Positions 1-7,274 of a stretch of DNA of 12,287 nt are shown here, one piece after another. The stretch comes from Segetimicrobium sp035279545 (GTDB taxonomy: Bacteria; Sysuimicrobiota; Sysuimicrobiia; Sysuimicrobiales; Segetimicrobiaceae), in the NCBI GenBank assembly GCA_035279545.1, contig DATEHM010000022.1, positions 1 through 12,287 on the forward strand, given 5' to 3'. A program made the translations under genes and the position numbers. Within the stretch, counting starts at the first letter, position 1, and every line of letters starts with the position of its first letter. The notes below the pieces were generated by a model. That model saw only the letters and a program-made list of their open reading frames with translations. It had not been told where the DNA came from and made no database searches.

Positions 1-817
1 GATCCTGCCGGCCCTCGGGCTGATGCTGGTGTTCTTCGTCGCCCCCTACCTGAATCTGCTCCTGATCAGCGTGTTCACCCCGAGCCATCAGGCGCCCTAC
101 CTGCGCCTGCTCACGCTCGCCAACTACGGCCACATCGTGCACGACCCGTTTACCTGGCAGGTCGTTTGGCGCAGCCTCTGGTTGGGGGCGGTGACGACGG
201 GGCTCAGCCTGGTCCTCGGGTATCCCCTGGCCTACCACCTCGCCCGGACGCCGCGCCGGCTGAAGGGGCTCTTCATGATCCTGGTGATCTCCCCCCTGCT
301 CGTCGGGGTGCTGATCCGCACCTACGGCTGGATGATCCTGCTCCAGGACACCGGCCTGATCAACCAGCTGGTCCACGCGGCGGGGATGAAGCGGGTCCCG
401 CTCATGTACAATCAGACCGGCGTCCTGATCGGCCTGGTCCACGTATTCATCCCCTTCATGGTGCTCTCTCTCGCCGGGTCGATCCAGGGGATCGACCCCG
501 AGCTCGAGCTGGAGGCGCGCTCGCTCGGCGCGGGCGCCTGGCGCACGTTCTGGCGGGTGACGTTTCCCCTCAGCCTGCCCGGGCTGGCGGCCGGGACGAT
601 CCTGGTCTTCGTGCTCGCGATCAGCTCCTACGTCATCCCGTCGCTGCTCGGCGGGTTTACGGTGATCACGGTCCCTATCCTGGTCGTGCGCACCATCACC
701 GAGCTCTTCAACTGGCCGGGGGGCAGCGCGTTTGCGCTCCTCTTCTTCGTGATCACGATGCTGCTCGTGTGGTTGTACATCCGGCTGATCGGTCGGGTGA
801 CGCGGCCGGTGACGTGA
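1..817 (+). CDS. ABC transporter permease, PotB-type (5' truncated by window edge)
   Basis: Inner-membrane permease subunit of a binding-protein-dependent importer of the spermidine/putrescine (PotB/HisM-like) class. The reading frame is open from base 2, seven codons before the first visible Met at base 23, so the gene starts outside the window; probably only a short cytoplasmic N-terminus is missing. Visible are a hydrophobic first helix, several further membrane helices, and the EAA loop that docks on the ATPase (about bases 509-595, containing EARSLGAGAWRTFWRVTFPL). It is followed by a segment reading SSYVIPSLLGG and LNWPGGSA-like residues (FNWPGGSA here), typical of PotB-like permeases. 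It ends with TGA, 19 bases before the next permease gene, and the two form one operon and presumably one heterodimeric channel. Class assignment is solid. The substrate (polyamine or another small cation or organic acid) cannot be settled without the binding protein. Confidence 0.93.
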   Translation, partial: ILPALGLMLVFFVAPYLNLLLISVFTPSHQAPYLRLLTLANYGHIVHDPFTWQVVWRSLWLGAVTTGLSLVLGYPLAYHLARTPRRLKGLFMILVISPLLVGVLIRTYGWMILLQDTGLINQLVHAAGMKRVPLMYNQTGVLIGLVHVFIPFMVLSLAGSIQGIDPELELEARSLGAGAWRTFWRVTFPLSLPGLAAGTILVFVLAISSYVIPSLLGGFTVITVPILVVRTITELFNWPGGSAFALLFFVITMLLVWLYIRLIGRVTRPVT

Positions 818-836
818 CGATCCCGAGCCGGCGGCG

Positions 837-1640
837 ATGGTGATCCGGCGCGAGCGGCTGTGGCTGGACCTCGCCGTCGGGCTGATCTACGCATTTCTGC
901 TGGCGCCGATCGTGGTGGTCGTGCTCGCCGCGCTGAACTCCGGCGCTTACCTGCGGTTCCCGCCGGATGGGATCTCGCTCCGCTGGTTCGCCGCGTTCGC
1001 CCGGAGCCGGTCGTTCACCCGGTCGCTCGCCTTCAGCGTGGAGCTGGCGACGATCGTGACCGTCGTCGCCACGGTGCTGGGCACGATGGCCAGCCTGTGG
1101 CTGGCCCGGTCGGTGGGGCGCTTCCGGGACGCGATGCGCGTGCTCGTGATCTCCCCCCTGGCCGTTCCCGGGATCCTCACCGGGATCGCGCTGCTGGTCT
1201 TCTTTTACGCGCTGGGGTGGAGCCGCACCGGGCTGCTTGGGCTGATCATCGGCCACACCCTGATCAGCCTTCCCTACGTCTTCCTGATCACGAGCGCGGT
1301 CCTGGTGCGGTTCGACCGGACGCTGGAGGAGGCGGCGCGGAACCTGGGAGCGAGCCTGGCCGTGACCTTCTGGCGGGTGACGCTGCCGCTGATCAAGGGG
1401 GGGATCATCTCGGGGGCGATCTTTGCCTTCGTCACCAGTTACGACGAGTTCAACATCTCGCTGCTGCTGAGCGGCGTCGGCACGACGCCGCTGCCGATCG
1501 AGATCTTCGACTACCTGCGGTTTTCGTTCGATCCCACAGCGGCGGTGGCCGGGACGATCAGCATCGCGATGGCCCTGGTCGTGGTCCTGGTCACCCAGCG
1601 GTTGGTCGGGCTCGATTCGCTCTACCTGGGCGGTGGCTGA
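837..1640 (+). CDS. ABC transporter permease, PotC-type
   Basis: Second inner-membrane permease subunit of the same importer, 267 residues, the usual length for PotC-like proteins. It has a first membrane helix at about residues 11-33 and an EAA docking loop at about 164-190 (LEEAARNLGASL then FWRVTLPL). The following SYDEFNISLLLSG stretch (about 201-213) and the IEIFDYLRFSFDP segment (about 222-233) are typical of PotC-like partners. The ATG at 837 is the first start after an in-frame stop (TGA at 810-812). There is no strong Shine-Dalgarno sequence before it, only a GAG at 825-827, so translation may depend on coupling to the upstream permease gene. It is the last gene of the + strand unit and faces the acetyl-CoA synthetase gene tail to tail. 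As for its partner, the substrate is uncertain. Confidence 0.94.
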   Translation: MVIRRERLWLDLAVGLIYAFLLAPIVVVVLAALNSGAYLRFPPDGISLRWFAAFARSRSFTRSLAFSVELATIVTVVATVLGTMASLWLARSVGRFRDAMRVLVISPLAVPGILTGIALLVFFYALGWSRTGLLGLIIGHTLISLPYVFLITSAVLVRFDRTLEEAARNLGASLAVTFWRVTLPLIKGGIISGAIFAFVTSYDEFNISLLLSGVGTTPLPIEIFDYLRFSFDPTAAVAGTISIAMALVVVLVTQRLVGLDSLYLGGG

Positions 1641-1672
1641 TCGCGCCGCCGGGGCACGGTGCGGAGAAACGA

Positions 1673-1693
1673 CGGGGGGCCGACGACCCCCCG
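1673..1693. terminator. GC-rich stem-loop between convergent genes
   Basis: A run of six G (1674-1679) pairs with a run of six C (1687-1692). An outer C-G pair (1673/1693) makes 7 base pairs, with a 7-base loop. It sits in the 112-base gap between the convergent PotC-like and acetyl-CoA synthetase genes, where a shared terminator is expected. There is no T-run on either side, so it is not a standard intrinsic terminator. It could act as a weak or bidirectional stop, or be chance in GC-rich DNA. Nothing else recognisable lies in this gap. Confidence 0.25.
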
Positions 1694-1752
1694 CCGACGC
1701 CATCCGGTGTGGCGTCCCGTTCGGCGAACCACATCCCGAGGCCTACCGGACC

Positions 1753-3858
1753 CTAGCGCTCGTCGCCGAACCGCCTGATGTCCTCCGGGCCCGTCTTGGT
1801 CACGACCTTGCCCTTGCCCTGGACCGATTCCCGAATCTGCTCGACGATATCCGGGTTCGCCAGCGTCGTCACATCCCCCGTGTCCATGTTGTTCGAGATC
1901 GCCGCGAGGACCCGGCGCATGATCTTCCCCGAGCGGGTCTTCGGCATGTCCGCTACGATGCGGACCTCTTTCGGACGGGCGATCTTGCCGATCGTGGTTT
2001 CGATCGCGTGCACGACCTTCTCCCGGACCTGTTTGTCGTCGGCGACGCCGGGCTTGAGGGAGATGTACGCCTCGGGGACCCGCCCCCGCAGCTCATCGAC
2101 CACCGGGACGACCGCCGCCTCCGCGACCTCCGGGACCGTGAGGCAGGCGGATTCGAGCTCTTTGGTGCCGAGGCGGTGGCCCGCCACGTTGATGACGTCG
2201 TCGACGCGGCCGAGGATCCGGAAATACCCGTCCCCCGCCAGCAGCGCTCCGTCGCCCGCGAAGTACGGCCAGTCGCGCCAGTCCTTGCTCTTCGGGTTCT
2301 TGCAGTATTTCTGGTAGTACTGGTGGACGAACCGGTCCCGATCGCCCCAGATCGTCTGCATGATCCCGGGCCAGGGATTGCGGATGCAGATGTTGCCGGC
2401 CTTGTGCGATCCGCGGGGGATCTCTTTTCCGTCCTCGTCGTAGATCACGGGATGGATCCCGGGCGCGCCGGGTCCGGCGCTTCCCGGCTTCATCGGGTCG
2501 AGCGCCGGCTTCGTCGTGCAGAGGAATCCGCCGTTCTCGGTCTGCCACCAGGTGTCCACGATGACCGCCGCGCCCTTGCCCACGACCTCGTAGTACCACT
2601 TCCACGCCTCGGGCTCGATCGGCTCGCCCACCGTCGTCATGTGTTTGAAGTGGTAGTGGTACTTCCCCGGTTCGTCCGAGCCGACTTTGCGCAGCATCCG
2701 CACCGTGGTGGGGGAGGTGTGGAAGATGTTCACGCCCAGGCGCTCCGCGATCCGCCACGGCCGCCCGGCGTCGGGATACGTGGGCACCCCCTCGTACATG
2801 ACGCTGGTGGCCCCCAGCGCCAGGGGACCGTACACGATGTACGAGTGGCCGGTGATCCACCCGATATCGGCGAAGCACCAGTAGACGTCGGTCGGGTGGA
2901 TGTCCTGGATGTACTTGGACGTGGCGGCGACGTAGGCGAGGTAGCCCCCCGTCCGATGCTGGCAGCCCTTCGGCCGGCCGGTCGTCCCGCTCGTGTACAT
3001 CAGGAAGAGCGGGGCCTCCGCGTTCATCGAGACGGGATCGACCCGCTGCCCGGCGACCTGGGGGAGCAGATCGTTCATGAGGTAATCCCGGCCCTCCACC
3101 ATCGCCGTTGGCGAGGCGGACCTGTCCCCGAAGCGCCTCCAGACCAGGACCTTGTCGACCTTCTGTCCTTCCCTGGCGGCCGTCGCGACAGCGATGTCCG
3201 CGTTCGCCTTGTGGTCCAACACCTTGCCGTTCCGGGAGTAGCCGTCCATCGTAATCAGGACCCGGCTGCCGGAGTCGGCGATGCGAATGCCGCACGCTTC
3301 CCCGCTGAACCCCCCGAAGACGACCGAGTGGATCACCCCCAGCCGCGCGCAGGCGAGCATCGTGATGGGGAGCTCGGGGGTCATCGGGAGGTGCAGCGTG
3401 ACCCGATCGCCCGCCTTGAGCCCGGCGACGTCGCGCAGCACCGCGGCGACTTCGTTGACCCTGACGTAGAGCTCCTGGTAGGTGATGGCCAGGTGCGGAT
3501 CGCCCTCCGGCTCGGGGACGAAGATCAGCGCGGCCTTGTTCCTGTGTTGCGCGAGGTGGCGGTCCACGCAGTTGTAGCACGCGTTGAGCTTCCCGCCCAC
3601 GAACCACTTCCAAAATGGCGCGTCGCTCGTATCCAGCGTCGTATGCCAGTAGCGGTCCCAGGAGAGCAGGTCGGCGTACTCGCGAAAGCATTCCGGGAAG
3701 CGATCGAGGCTGAACCGCTCCATGATCCCCGGGTCGACGAGGTTGGCCTGCCCGATGAACTCGGGGGAGGGGTGGTAGTACCCCTCTTCCTTCCAATGGA
3801 CGGCGATCTCCGCCTCACTGACCTCACTTGACGCGTGCTCCGGTCGGGTGCGAGCCAT
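1753..3858 (-). CDS. acs: Acetyl-CoA synthetase (AMP-forming acetate-CoA ligase)
   Basis: Cytoplasmic enzyme making acetyl-CoA from acetate, ATP and CoA via acetyl-AMP. It has 701 residues, slightly longer than the usual ~650. The N-terminal ACS domain (about 15-110) is followed by the adenylate-forming core. The phosphate loop YTSGTTGRPKG is at 288-298, DTWWQTE at 435-441 (the Trp that limits the acyl pocket is kept), YFAGDG at 532-537, and the hinge GRVDDVIN at 550-557. The C-terminal TRSGKIMRR (641-649) carries the catalytic lysine K645, in other bacteria the target of regulatory acetylation. Residues ADIGWITGHSY and TVGEPI also match the acetate pocket. Oddities: Asn442 replaces the usual Thr after TWWQTE, and about ten extra residues sit before YFAGDG. 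An ideal ribosome binding site decides the ATG start. It follows the M24 peptidase gene after 87 bases and may be co-transcribed. A propionate preference cannot be excluded. Confidence 0.96.
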   Translation of the reverse strand: MARTRPEHASSEVSEAEIAVHWKEEGYYHPSPEFIGQANLVDPGIMERFSLDRFPECFREYADLLSWDRYWHTTLDTSDAPFWKWFVGGKLNACYNCVDRHLAQHRNKAALIFVPEPEGDPHLAITYQELYVRVNEVAAVLRDVAGLKAGDRVTLHLPMTPELPITMLACARLGVIHSVVFGGFSGEACGIRIADSGSRVLITMDGYSRNGKVLDHKANADIAVATAAREGQKVDKVLVWRRFGDRSASPTAMVEGRDYLMNDLLPQVAGQRVDPVSMNAEAPLFLMYTSGTTGRPKGCQHRTGGYLAYVAATSKYIQDIHPTDVYWCFADIGWITGHSYIVYGPLALGATSVMYEGVPTYPDAGRPWRIAERLGVNIFHTSPTTVRMLRKVGSDEPGKYHYHFKHMTTVGEPIEPEAWKWYYEVVGKGAAVIVDTWWQTENGGFLCTTKPALDPMKPGSAGPGAPGIHPVIYDEDGKEIPRGSHKAGNICIRNPWPGIMQTIWGDRDRFVHQYYQKYCKNPKSKDWRDWPYFAGDGALLAGDGYFRILGRVDDVINVAGHRLGTKELESACLTVPEVAEAAVVPVVDELRGRVPEAYISLKPGVADDKQVREKVVHAIETTIGKIARPKEVRIVADMPKTRSGKIMRRVLAAISNNMDTGDVTTLANPDIVEQIRESVQGKGKVVTKTGPEDIRRFGDER

Positions 3859-3865
3859 GCGGTGA

Positions 3866-3873
3866 TCCTCCTT
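3866..3873 (-). promoter_or_regulatory. Ribosome binding site of acs
   Basis: On the minus strand this reads AAGGAGGA, near-perfect complementarity to the 16S rRNA tail, 7 bases before the ATG at 3858. It fixes the start codon of the acetyl-CoA synthetase. I found no clear -35/-10 pair in the 87-base gap around it, so the gene may rely on read-through from the peptidase gene. Confidence 0.85.
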
Positions 3874-3945
3874 CGGTGCCAGACGTCTTGCCCCGCGGCC
3901 TCGTCTTTCGTTCTGGTTTCGGCGGGGTCCCTCCTGCGCCGGCGG

Positions 3946-5133
3946 TCAGACGGCGAAGAGGCGCTGCGCGGGCTGGGTGAGCCGCTCGGCGCCGTCCGGG
4001 GTCACCGCGAACTGGTCCTCGATCCCCACGGCGCCCTCGCCCGGGAAGACGATCTTGGGCTCCACGCAGAACACACACCCGGGCTCGAGCGGCTGCGTCC
4101 ACCCCTCCGCGAGCACCGGCCATTCGTCGAGCTCCAGGCCGACCCCGTGGCCGATGTACCGGGCCCGCAGCGCGCCGTGGCCCATGAAGTGCTCCGCGTA
4201 CCCGAGCGCGTCGGCGCGCGCCAGCGCGCGCCGGTAGAGGTCCTGCGGCGTGGCGCCGGGGCGGATCGTGGCCTGGATGTCCGTGAGGATCGCCACGGCG
4301 GCGTCGTGCGCGCGGGCAAACTTCTCGGGCAGCGCCCCGATCACCAGGGTGCGGGTCTGGTCGCAGATGTACCCATCCAGCGCCGCCACGTAATCCATGA
4401 TGATCGGGTCGCCCGCCACGATGCGGCGCCAGCCGGGGCCGAGCGGGCTCGCCGGCCCCGGTCCCTGGCCGGCAAGCGGGATGTCGGGGAAGCTCTGCAT
4501 CGCCGCGGCCTCGCCGGAGGAGAGGGTGCCGAAGAACACCTCTTGGTTCCACCCCCGCATGTGCACGAATCCCTGGTGGCCTCCCTTGCGTGCGGCGGCC
4601 TCCACCCGGCCCGCGAATTCGAGTTCGGTCATGCCCTCCCGGAGGGACCCCACCGCCGCGTCGATCATCTGCGCGGCGAGGGTGCCGGATGCCCGCAGCC
4701 GCTCCAGCTCGTAGGGGGACTTGCTCGCGCGGATCGTGCGAATCGCCGGCGAGACGTCGGCCCATGCCGCGTCCGGAAACCCCGCGGCGATGCGGTCCCT
4801 CGCCGCGATCGGCAGCACGTCACACTCGAGCCCTATCCGGCGCGGCGCGCGCCCCGTCGCCCCCCGGACGAGGTCGGGAAGCTGGCGGAAGGACTCGAAC
4901 CGGACGATCTCCTCCAGGCCGCTCTCCCGTCTCGCCCGTTCGAAGACGCGGCGGACCGCGTATACCGGGCGGCCCGCCGCGGGCACGATGAGCAGGCCGC
5001 CCTGCATGCTGCCCGTGAAGTAGTAGAGGTCGATGTTCTGGCCGATCAGGGCCGCATCCAGCGATTGAGCCTGGAGGTGGCGCTGCAGGTGGTCGATGCG
5101 GACGGTGAGTTCATCGCGTGGGGTGAACGGCAC
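3946..5133 (-). CDS. M24-family metallopeptidase (Xaa-Pro dipeptidase/aminopeptidase type)
   Basis: Predicted dinuclear-metal peptidase of 395 residues that would cleave bonds next to proline in short peptides. No signal peptide is seen, so it is probably cytoplasmic. An N-terminal creatinase/prolidase-like domain (about 1-135) is followed by the pita-bread M24 domain. All five expected metal ligands are present: D247 (MDY), D258 (CDQTRT), H329 (GHGVGLELDEWP), E358 (VEPK) and E372 (IEDQF). H191 in HMRGWNQ fits the extra active-site histidine of the family. The start is GTG at 5133, supported by GGGAGG six bases upstream. It diverges from the RidA-family gene and lies upstream of acs on the same strand. 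Members of this fold also include creatinases and DMSP-cleaving enzymes, so proline-peptide specificity is inferred. The metal chemistry is well supported. Confidence 0.92.
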   Translation of the reverse strand: MPFTPRDELTVRIDHLQRHLQAQSLDAALIGQNIDLYYFTGSMQGGLLIVPAAGRPVYAVRRVFERARRESGLEEIVRFESFRQLPDLVRGATGRAPRRIGLECDVLPIAARDRIAAGFPDAAWADVSPAIRTIRASKSPYELERLRASGTLAAQMIDAAVGSLREGMTELEFAGRVEAAARKGGHQGFVHMRGWNQEVFFGTLSSGEAAAMQSFPDIPLAGQGPGPASPLGPGWRRIVAGDPIIMDYVAALDGYICDQTRTLVIGALPEKFARAHDAAVAILTDIQATIRPGATPQDLYRRALARADALGYAEHFMGHGALRARYIGHGVGLELDEWPVLAEGWTQPLEPGCVFCVEPKIVFPGEGAVGIEDQFAVTPDGAERLTQPAQRLFAV

Positions 5134-5139
5134 TCGGAA

Positions 5140-5145
5140 CCTCCC
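5140..5145 (-). promoter_or_regulatory. Ribosome binding site supporting a GTG start (M24 peptidase)
   Basis: The minus strand reads GGGAGG here, 6 bases before the GTG at 5133. This good spacing is the reason to accept GTG as the start of the M24 peptidase. Confidence 0.7.
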
Positions 5146-5275
5146 GGAGACCGGCGTGGCGTGCGGCGTGCGCGACCGCTGGTAGAGTTGGGCGGTCCCG
5201 GGGCGGTTCCTCCATCCGGCAGAGGGTGCGCTGCCGGTCGCCGGCGAACACCTCGATGCCGCACATCAGCTACTC

Positions 5276-5284
5276 AAGGGGGAG
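5276..5284 (+). promoter_or_regulatory. Ribosome binding site of the RidA-family gene
   Basis: AAGGGGGAG ends four bases before the ATG at 5289. It favours this start over an in-frame ATG at 5226, which would add 21 residues unlike anything in the family. Confidence 0.7.
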
Positions 5285-5288
5285 CCGC

Positions 5289-5747
5289 ATGTCGATCGAT
5301 GCCCGCCTCGCCGAGTTGAAGATCACGCTACCGCCGGTCCCGACGCCGGCCGGCACCTACGTGCACGCCGTCCGGGCGGGAAACCTGCTCTTTCTCTCCG
5401 GCAAGGGCCCGTACAATCCCGACGGCTCGGTCCCGAAGGGCAAGGTCGGCCGCGACGTGCCGACGGAGGAGGCGTACAAGCACGCCCGCTCGGTCGGGCT
5501 GACGCAGATCGCCGTCCTGAAAGAGACGCTCGGCAGCCTCGATCGCGTGAAGCGCATCGTCAAGGTGCTCGGGATGGTGAATGCGGCCCCCGAGTTCGGG
5601 GACCAGCCCAAGGTGATCAACGGTTGCTCGGACCTGTTCGTAGAGGTCTTCGGCGAACAGGGCCGGCACGCCCGTTCGGCGGTGGGGATGGGTTCGCTCC
5701 CCGGGGGCATCACCGTGGAAATCGAGGTGATCGTAGAGGTGGAGTGA
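5289..5747 (+). CDS. RidA/YjgF/UK114-family protein (Atu1372-like branch)
   Basis: Small cytoplasmic protein of 152 residues, probably a trimer, of the enamine/imine deaminase superfamily. These proteins hydrolyse reactive imines released by pyridoxal-phosphate enzymes. Family marks: LLFLSGKGPYNPDG at about 33-46, VKRIVKVLGMVN at 87-98, the NGCSDLFVEVFGE stretch at 111-123, then GRHARSAVGMGSLP and VEIEVIVEV at the end. R129 and E144 are spaced exactly like the catalytic R105/E120 pair of E. coli RidA, so activity is plausible. The length (~150 versus ~128 for canonical RidA) and the N-terminal ARLAEL-ITLPP pattern place it in the longer branch typified by Atu1372, whose substrates are poorly known. 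It diverges from the M24 peptidase gene and converges with livF, leaving only 46 bases between stop codons and no obvious terminator. Confidence 0.94.
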   Translation: MSIDARLAELKITLPPVPTPAGTYVHAVRAGNLLFLSGKGPYNPDGSVPKGKVGRDVPTEEAYKHARSVGLTQIAVLKETLGSLDRVKRIVKVLGMVNAAPEFGDQPKVINGCSDLFVEVFGEQGRHARSAVGMGSLPGGITVEIEVIVEVE

Positions 5748-5793
5748 TCCGGCCGACACGCCGTCCCCTTCCCCGTCGCCCCGATTCGCGCCC

Positions 5794-6528
5794 TCAGGAG
5801 GACCCGGTTCCCAGCCCGAGGTAGGCGTCTCGGACCCTGGCGCTGTTCAACAGCGCCCGCGCGGTACCTTGGAGGACGATCCGTCCCGTCTCCAGGACGT
5901 ATCCGCGGTCGGCGTGGCGCAGAGCCACCGCGACGTCCTGTTCGACCAGGAGCACGCTCGCGCCGGCGGTCCGAAGGCGGGCGATCACGTCCATGAGCGC
6001 CTGCACCGCGATCGGCGCGAGCCCGAGCGACGGCTCGTCGATGAGGAACAGCCGGGGGTGCGCCATCAGCGCACGCCCCAGCGCCACCATCTGCTGCTCC
6101 CCGCCGCTGAGCTGGCTCGCCGGGAGCGAGAGCCGGTCGGCCACCACGGGGAACAGGTCGAGCGTCCGGCGCAGGTCCTCGTCGACGCCGGCCCGGTCCC
6201 GCCGGGTGTAGGCGCCGAGGAGCAGGTTCTCGCGCACCGACAGGTCCGGAAACAGATGCCGCCCTTGCGGCGCGTGCGCCACCCCCAGGCGGACGATCTG
6301 CTCCGGGGAGAGCGGGGTGATCTCCCGGCCCTCGAACCACACCGTTCCGCGCCAGGGCCGCAGCAGGCCCGAAAGCGCGCGGAGGAGGGTGGACTTCCCC
6401 GCCCCGTTGGACCCGATGCAGGCGACCACCTCGCCCGCGCCAACCTCGAGGGAGACTCCCCACAGCACCTGGACCGAGCCGTAGCCAGCGTCGAGATCCT
6501 GCACCCGGAGGAGCGCAGGCGCCGTCAC
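5794..6528 (-). CDS. livF: Branched-chain/hydrophobic amino acid ABC transporter ATPase LivF
   Basis: One of two cytoplasmic ATPases powering the importer encoded upstream; 244 residues, normal for LivF. Walker A is GSNGAGKST (39-47), the Q-loop glutamine is Q88 in APQGRHLFPDLSV, the signature is canonical LSGGE (140-144), and Walker B with its catalytic glutamate is LFLIDE (160-165). The switch position holds Q197 (VEQD) instead of His, which as I recall is usual for LivF (E. coli has VEQN). The LETGRIV segment near the end is also typical. The start is GTG at 6528. It shares four bases (GTGA) with the livG stop, so translation is probably coupled, and no good ribosome binding site is visible. 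It is the last gene of the leftward unit. Confidence 0.95.
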   Translation of the reverse strand: MTAPALLRVQDLDAGYGSVQVLWGVSLEVGAGEVVACIGSNGAGKSTLLRALSGLLRPWRGTVWFEGREITPLSPEQIVRLGVAHAPQGRHLFPDLSVRENLLLGAYTRRDRAGVDEDLRRTLDLFPVVADRLSLPASQLSGGEQQMVALGRALMAHPRLFLIDEPSLGLAPIAVQALMDVIARLRTAGASVLLVEQDVAVALRHADRGYVLETGRIVLQGTARALLNSARVRDAYLGLGTGSS

Positions 6529-7274
6529 GACGGTGTCCGCGGGGGAGCGGGAGCCGAGGCCCCCAGGTAGGCGCGGACGACCTCCGGGTCGGCGGTCACC
6601 TGCGCGGGGGTGCCTTCCGCGATCTTCCGCCCGTGGTGGAGGACCACGACGCGGTGGCTCAGGCCCATCACCGCGCGCAGGACGTGCTCGATGACGATGA
6701 GGGTGATGCCGCGCCCGTTGACCTGGCGGAGCATGCCCATCTCGGCGTCGACCTCGGTCGGCGTCAACCCCGCCATCACCTCGTCGAGAATCATGAGGCG
6801 GGGATGGAGGGCCAGGGCCTTCGCCAATTCGAGCCGGCGCAGGTCCGGCGTGGTCAGCGCGCGGGCGGGGAGATCCCGTTTCGACCCCAGCCCCACGGTC
6901 TCCAGCACCTCGTCGGCTTCGCGCAGGGCGGCGGCCACGCCGGCGGCCGGGACGCCTCGAAAGAGCGCGGGGACCGCGACGTTCTGACGGACCGTCATGT
7001 TCCGGAAGGGCTGGGCGATCTGAAACGTACGCGCCAGTCCCAGCCGGGCGATCGCCGGGGGCCGCAGCCCCCGCAGCGGGCGCCCATCGAACTCGAGCGT
7101 GCCTTCCGTGAGCGGCTCCAGCCCGGTGATCAGGTTCACCAGGGTGCTCTTGCCGGCTCCGTTCGGCCCGATCAGCCCGACAATCTCCCCCGGCTCGACC
7201 ACCAGGTCCACGTGGTCGACCGCGGCGAGCCGGCCGAAGTATTTGGTCAGCTCGCGGCCCAGGAGGAGCGCCAT
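6525..7274 (-). CDS. livG: Branched-chain/hydrophobic amino acid ABC transporter ATPase LivG
   Basis: Second ATPase of the complete importer, 249 residues. It has Walker A GPNGAGKST (36-44), Q85 in ARTFQ, Walker B LMILDE (160-165) and switch histidine H197 (VIEH). The signature motif is degenerate: LTTPDLRRLELA at 140-151 stands where LSYGQQRRLEIA-like sequence is expected. The residue after the catalytic glutamate is Val (DEV) instead of Pro. This combination occurs, as I recall, in a recurring LivG subgroup and does not suggest a broken gene. The ATG start at 7274 overlaps the livM stop by one base (TGATG). The minus-strand frame stays open upstream into livM, but the family alignment and the overlap fix the start here. 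It should pair with LivF, whose intact LSGGE would complete the site built on this subunit's Walker motifs. Confidence 0.95.
   Translation of the reverse strand: MALLLGRELTKYFGRLAAVDHVDLVVEPGEIVGLIGPNGAGKSTLVNLITGLEPLTEGTLEFDGRPLRGLRPPAIARLGLARTFQIAQPFRNMTVRQNVAVPALFRGVPAAGVAAALREADEVLETVGLGSKRDLPARALTTPDLRRLELAKALALHPRLMILDEVMAGLTPTEVDAEMGMLRQVNGRGITLIVIEHVLRAVMGLSHRVVVLHHGRKIAEGTPAQVTADPEVVRAYLGASAPAPPRTPS

Larger units (their letters stand above)
5134..5288. promoter_or_regulatory. Divergent intergenic region (M24 peptidase / RidA family)
   Basis: This 155-base gap separates two genes read outward, so it should hold promoters for both. I cannot point to a convincing -35/-10 pair on either strand. 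Two features stand out. GGCGGTCC at 5181-5188 is imperfectly repeated as GGCGGTTCC at 5192-5200, an 11-base period that would place both copies on one face of the helix. A short inverted repeat, GCCGG-TCG-CCGGC, lies at 5233-5245. Either could be a regulator site, but the evidence is weak in such GC-rich DNA. Confidence 0.35.

Noticed and set aside
753..1703. A 316-codon minus-strand reading frame opposite the PotC-like gene
   Set aside because: It is highly charged, Gln/Asp/Arg/Pro-rich sequence without any family match, antisense to a clear permease.
1633..3831. A 732-codon + strand reading frame running opposite acs
   Set aside because: It is rich in Arg, Asp, Val and Pro with no recognisable domain, and it arises because the high-GC third positions of acs remove stop codons from the antisense frame. 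The minus strand holds an unmistakable Acs protein with an ideal ribosome binding site.
3891..3927. CCCCGC/GCGGGG pairing in the gap between the M24 peptidase gene and acs as a terminator
   Set aside because: There are only 6 bp with a 25-base loop and no T-run. Same-strand order and short spacing favour co-transcription.
4212..4233. A 10-bp GC inverted repeat with a 2-base spacer inside the M24 peptidase gene
   Set aside because: It is made of alternating Arg/Ala codons (GCG/CGC) in a helix of the protein (RRALARADAL), so codon bias explains it. No regulatory role is needed.
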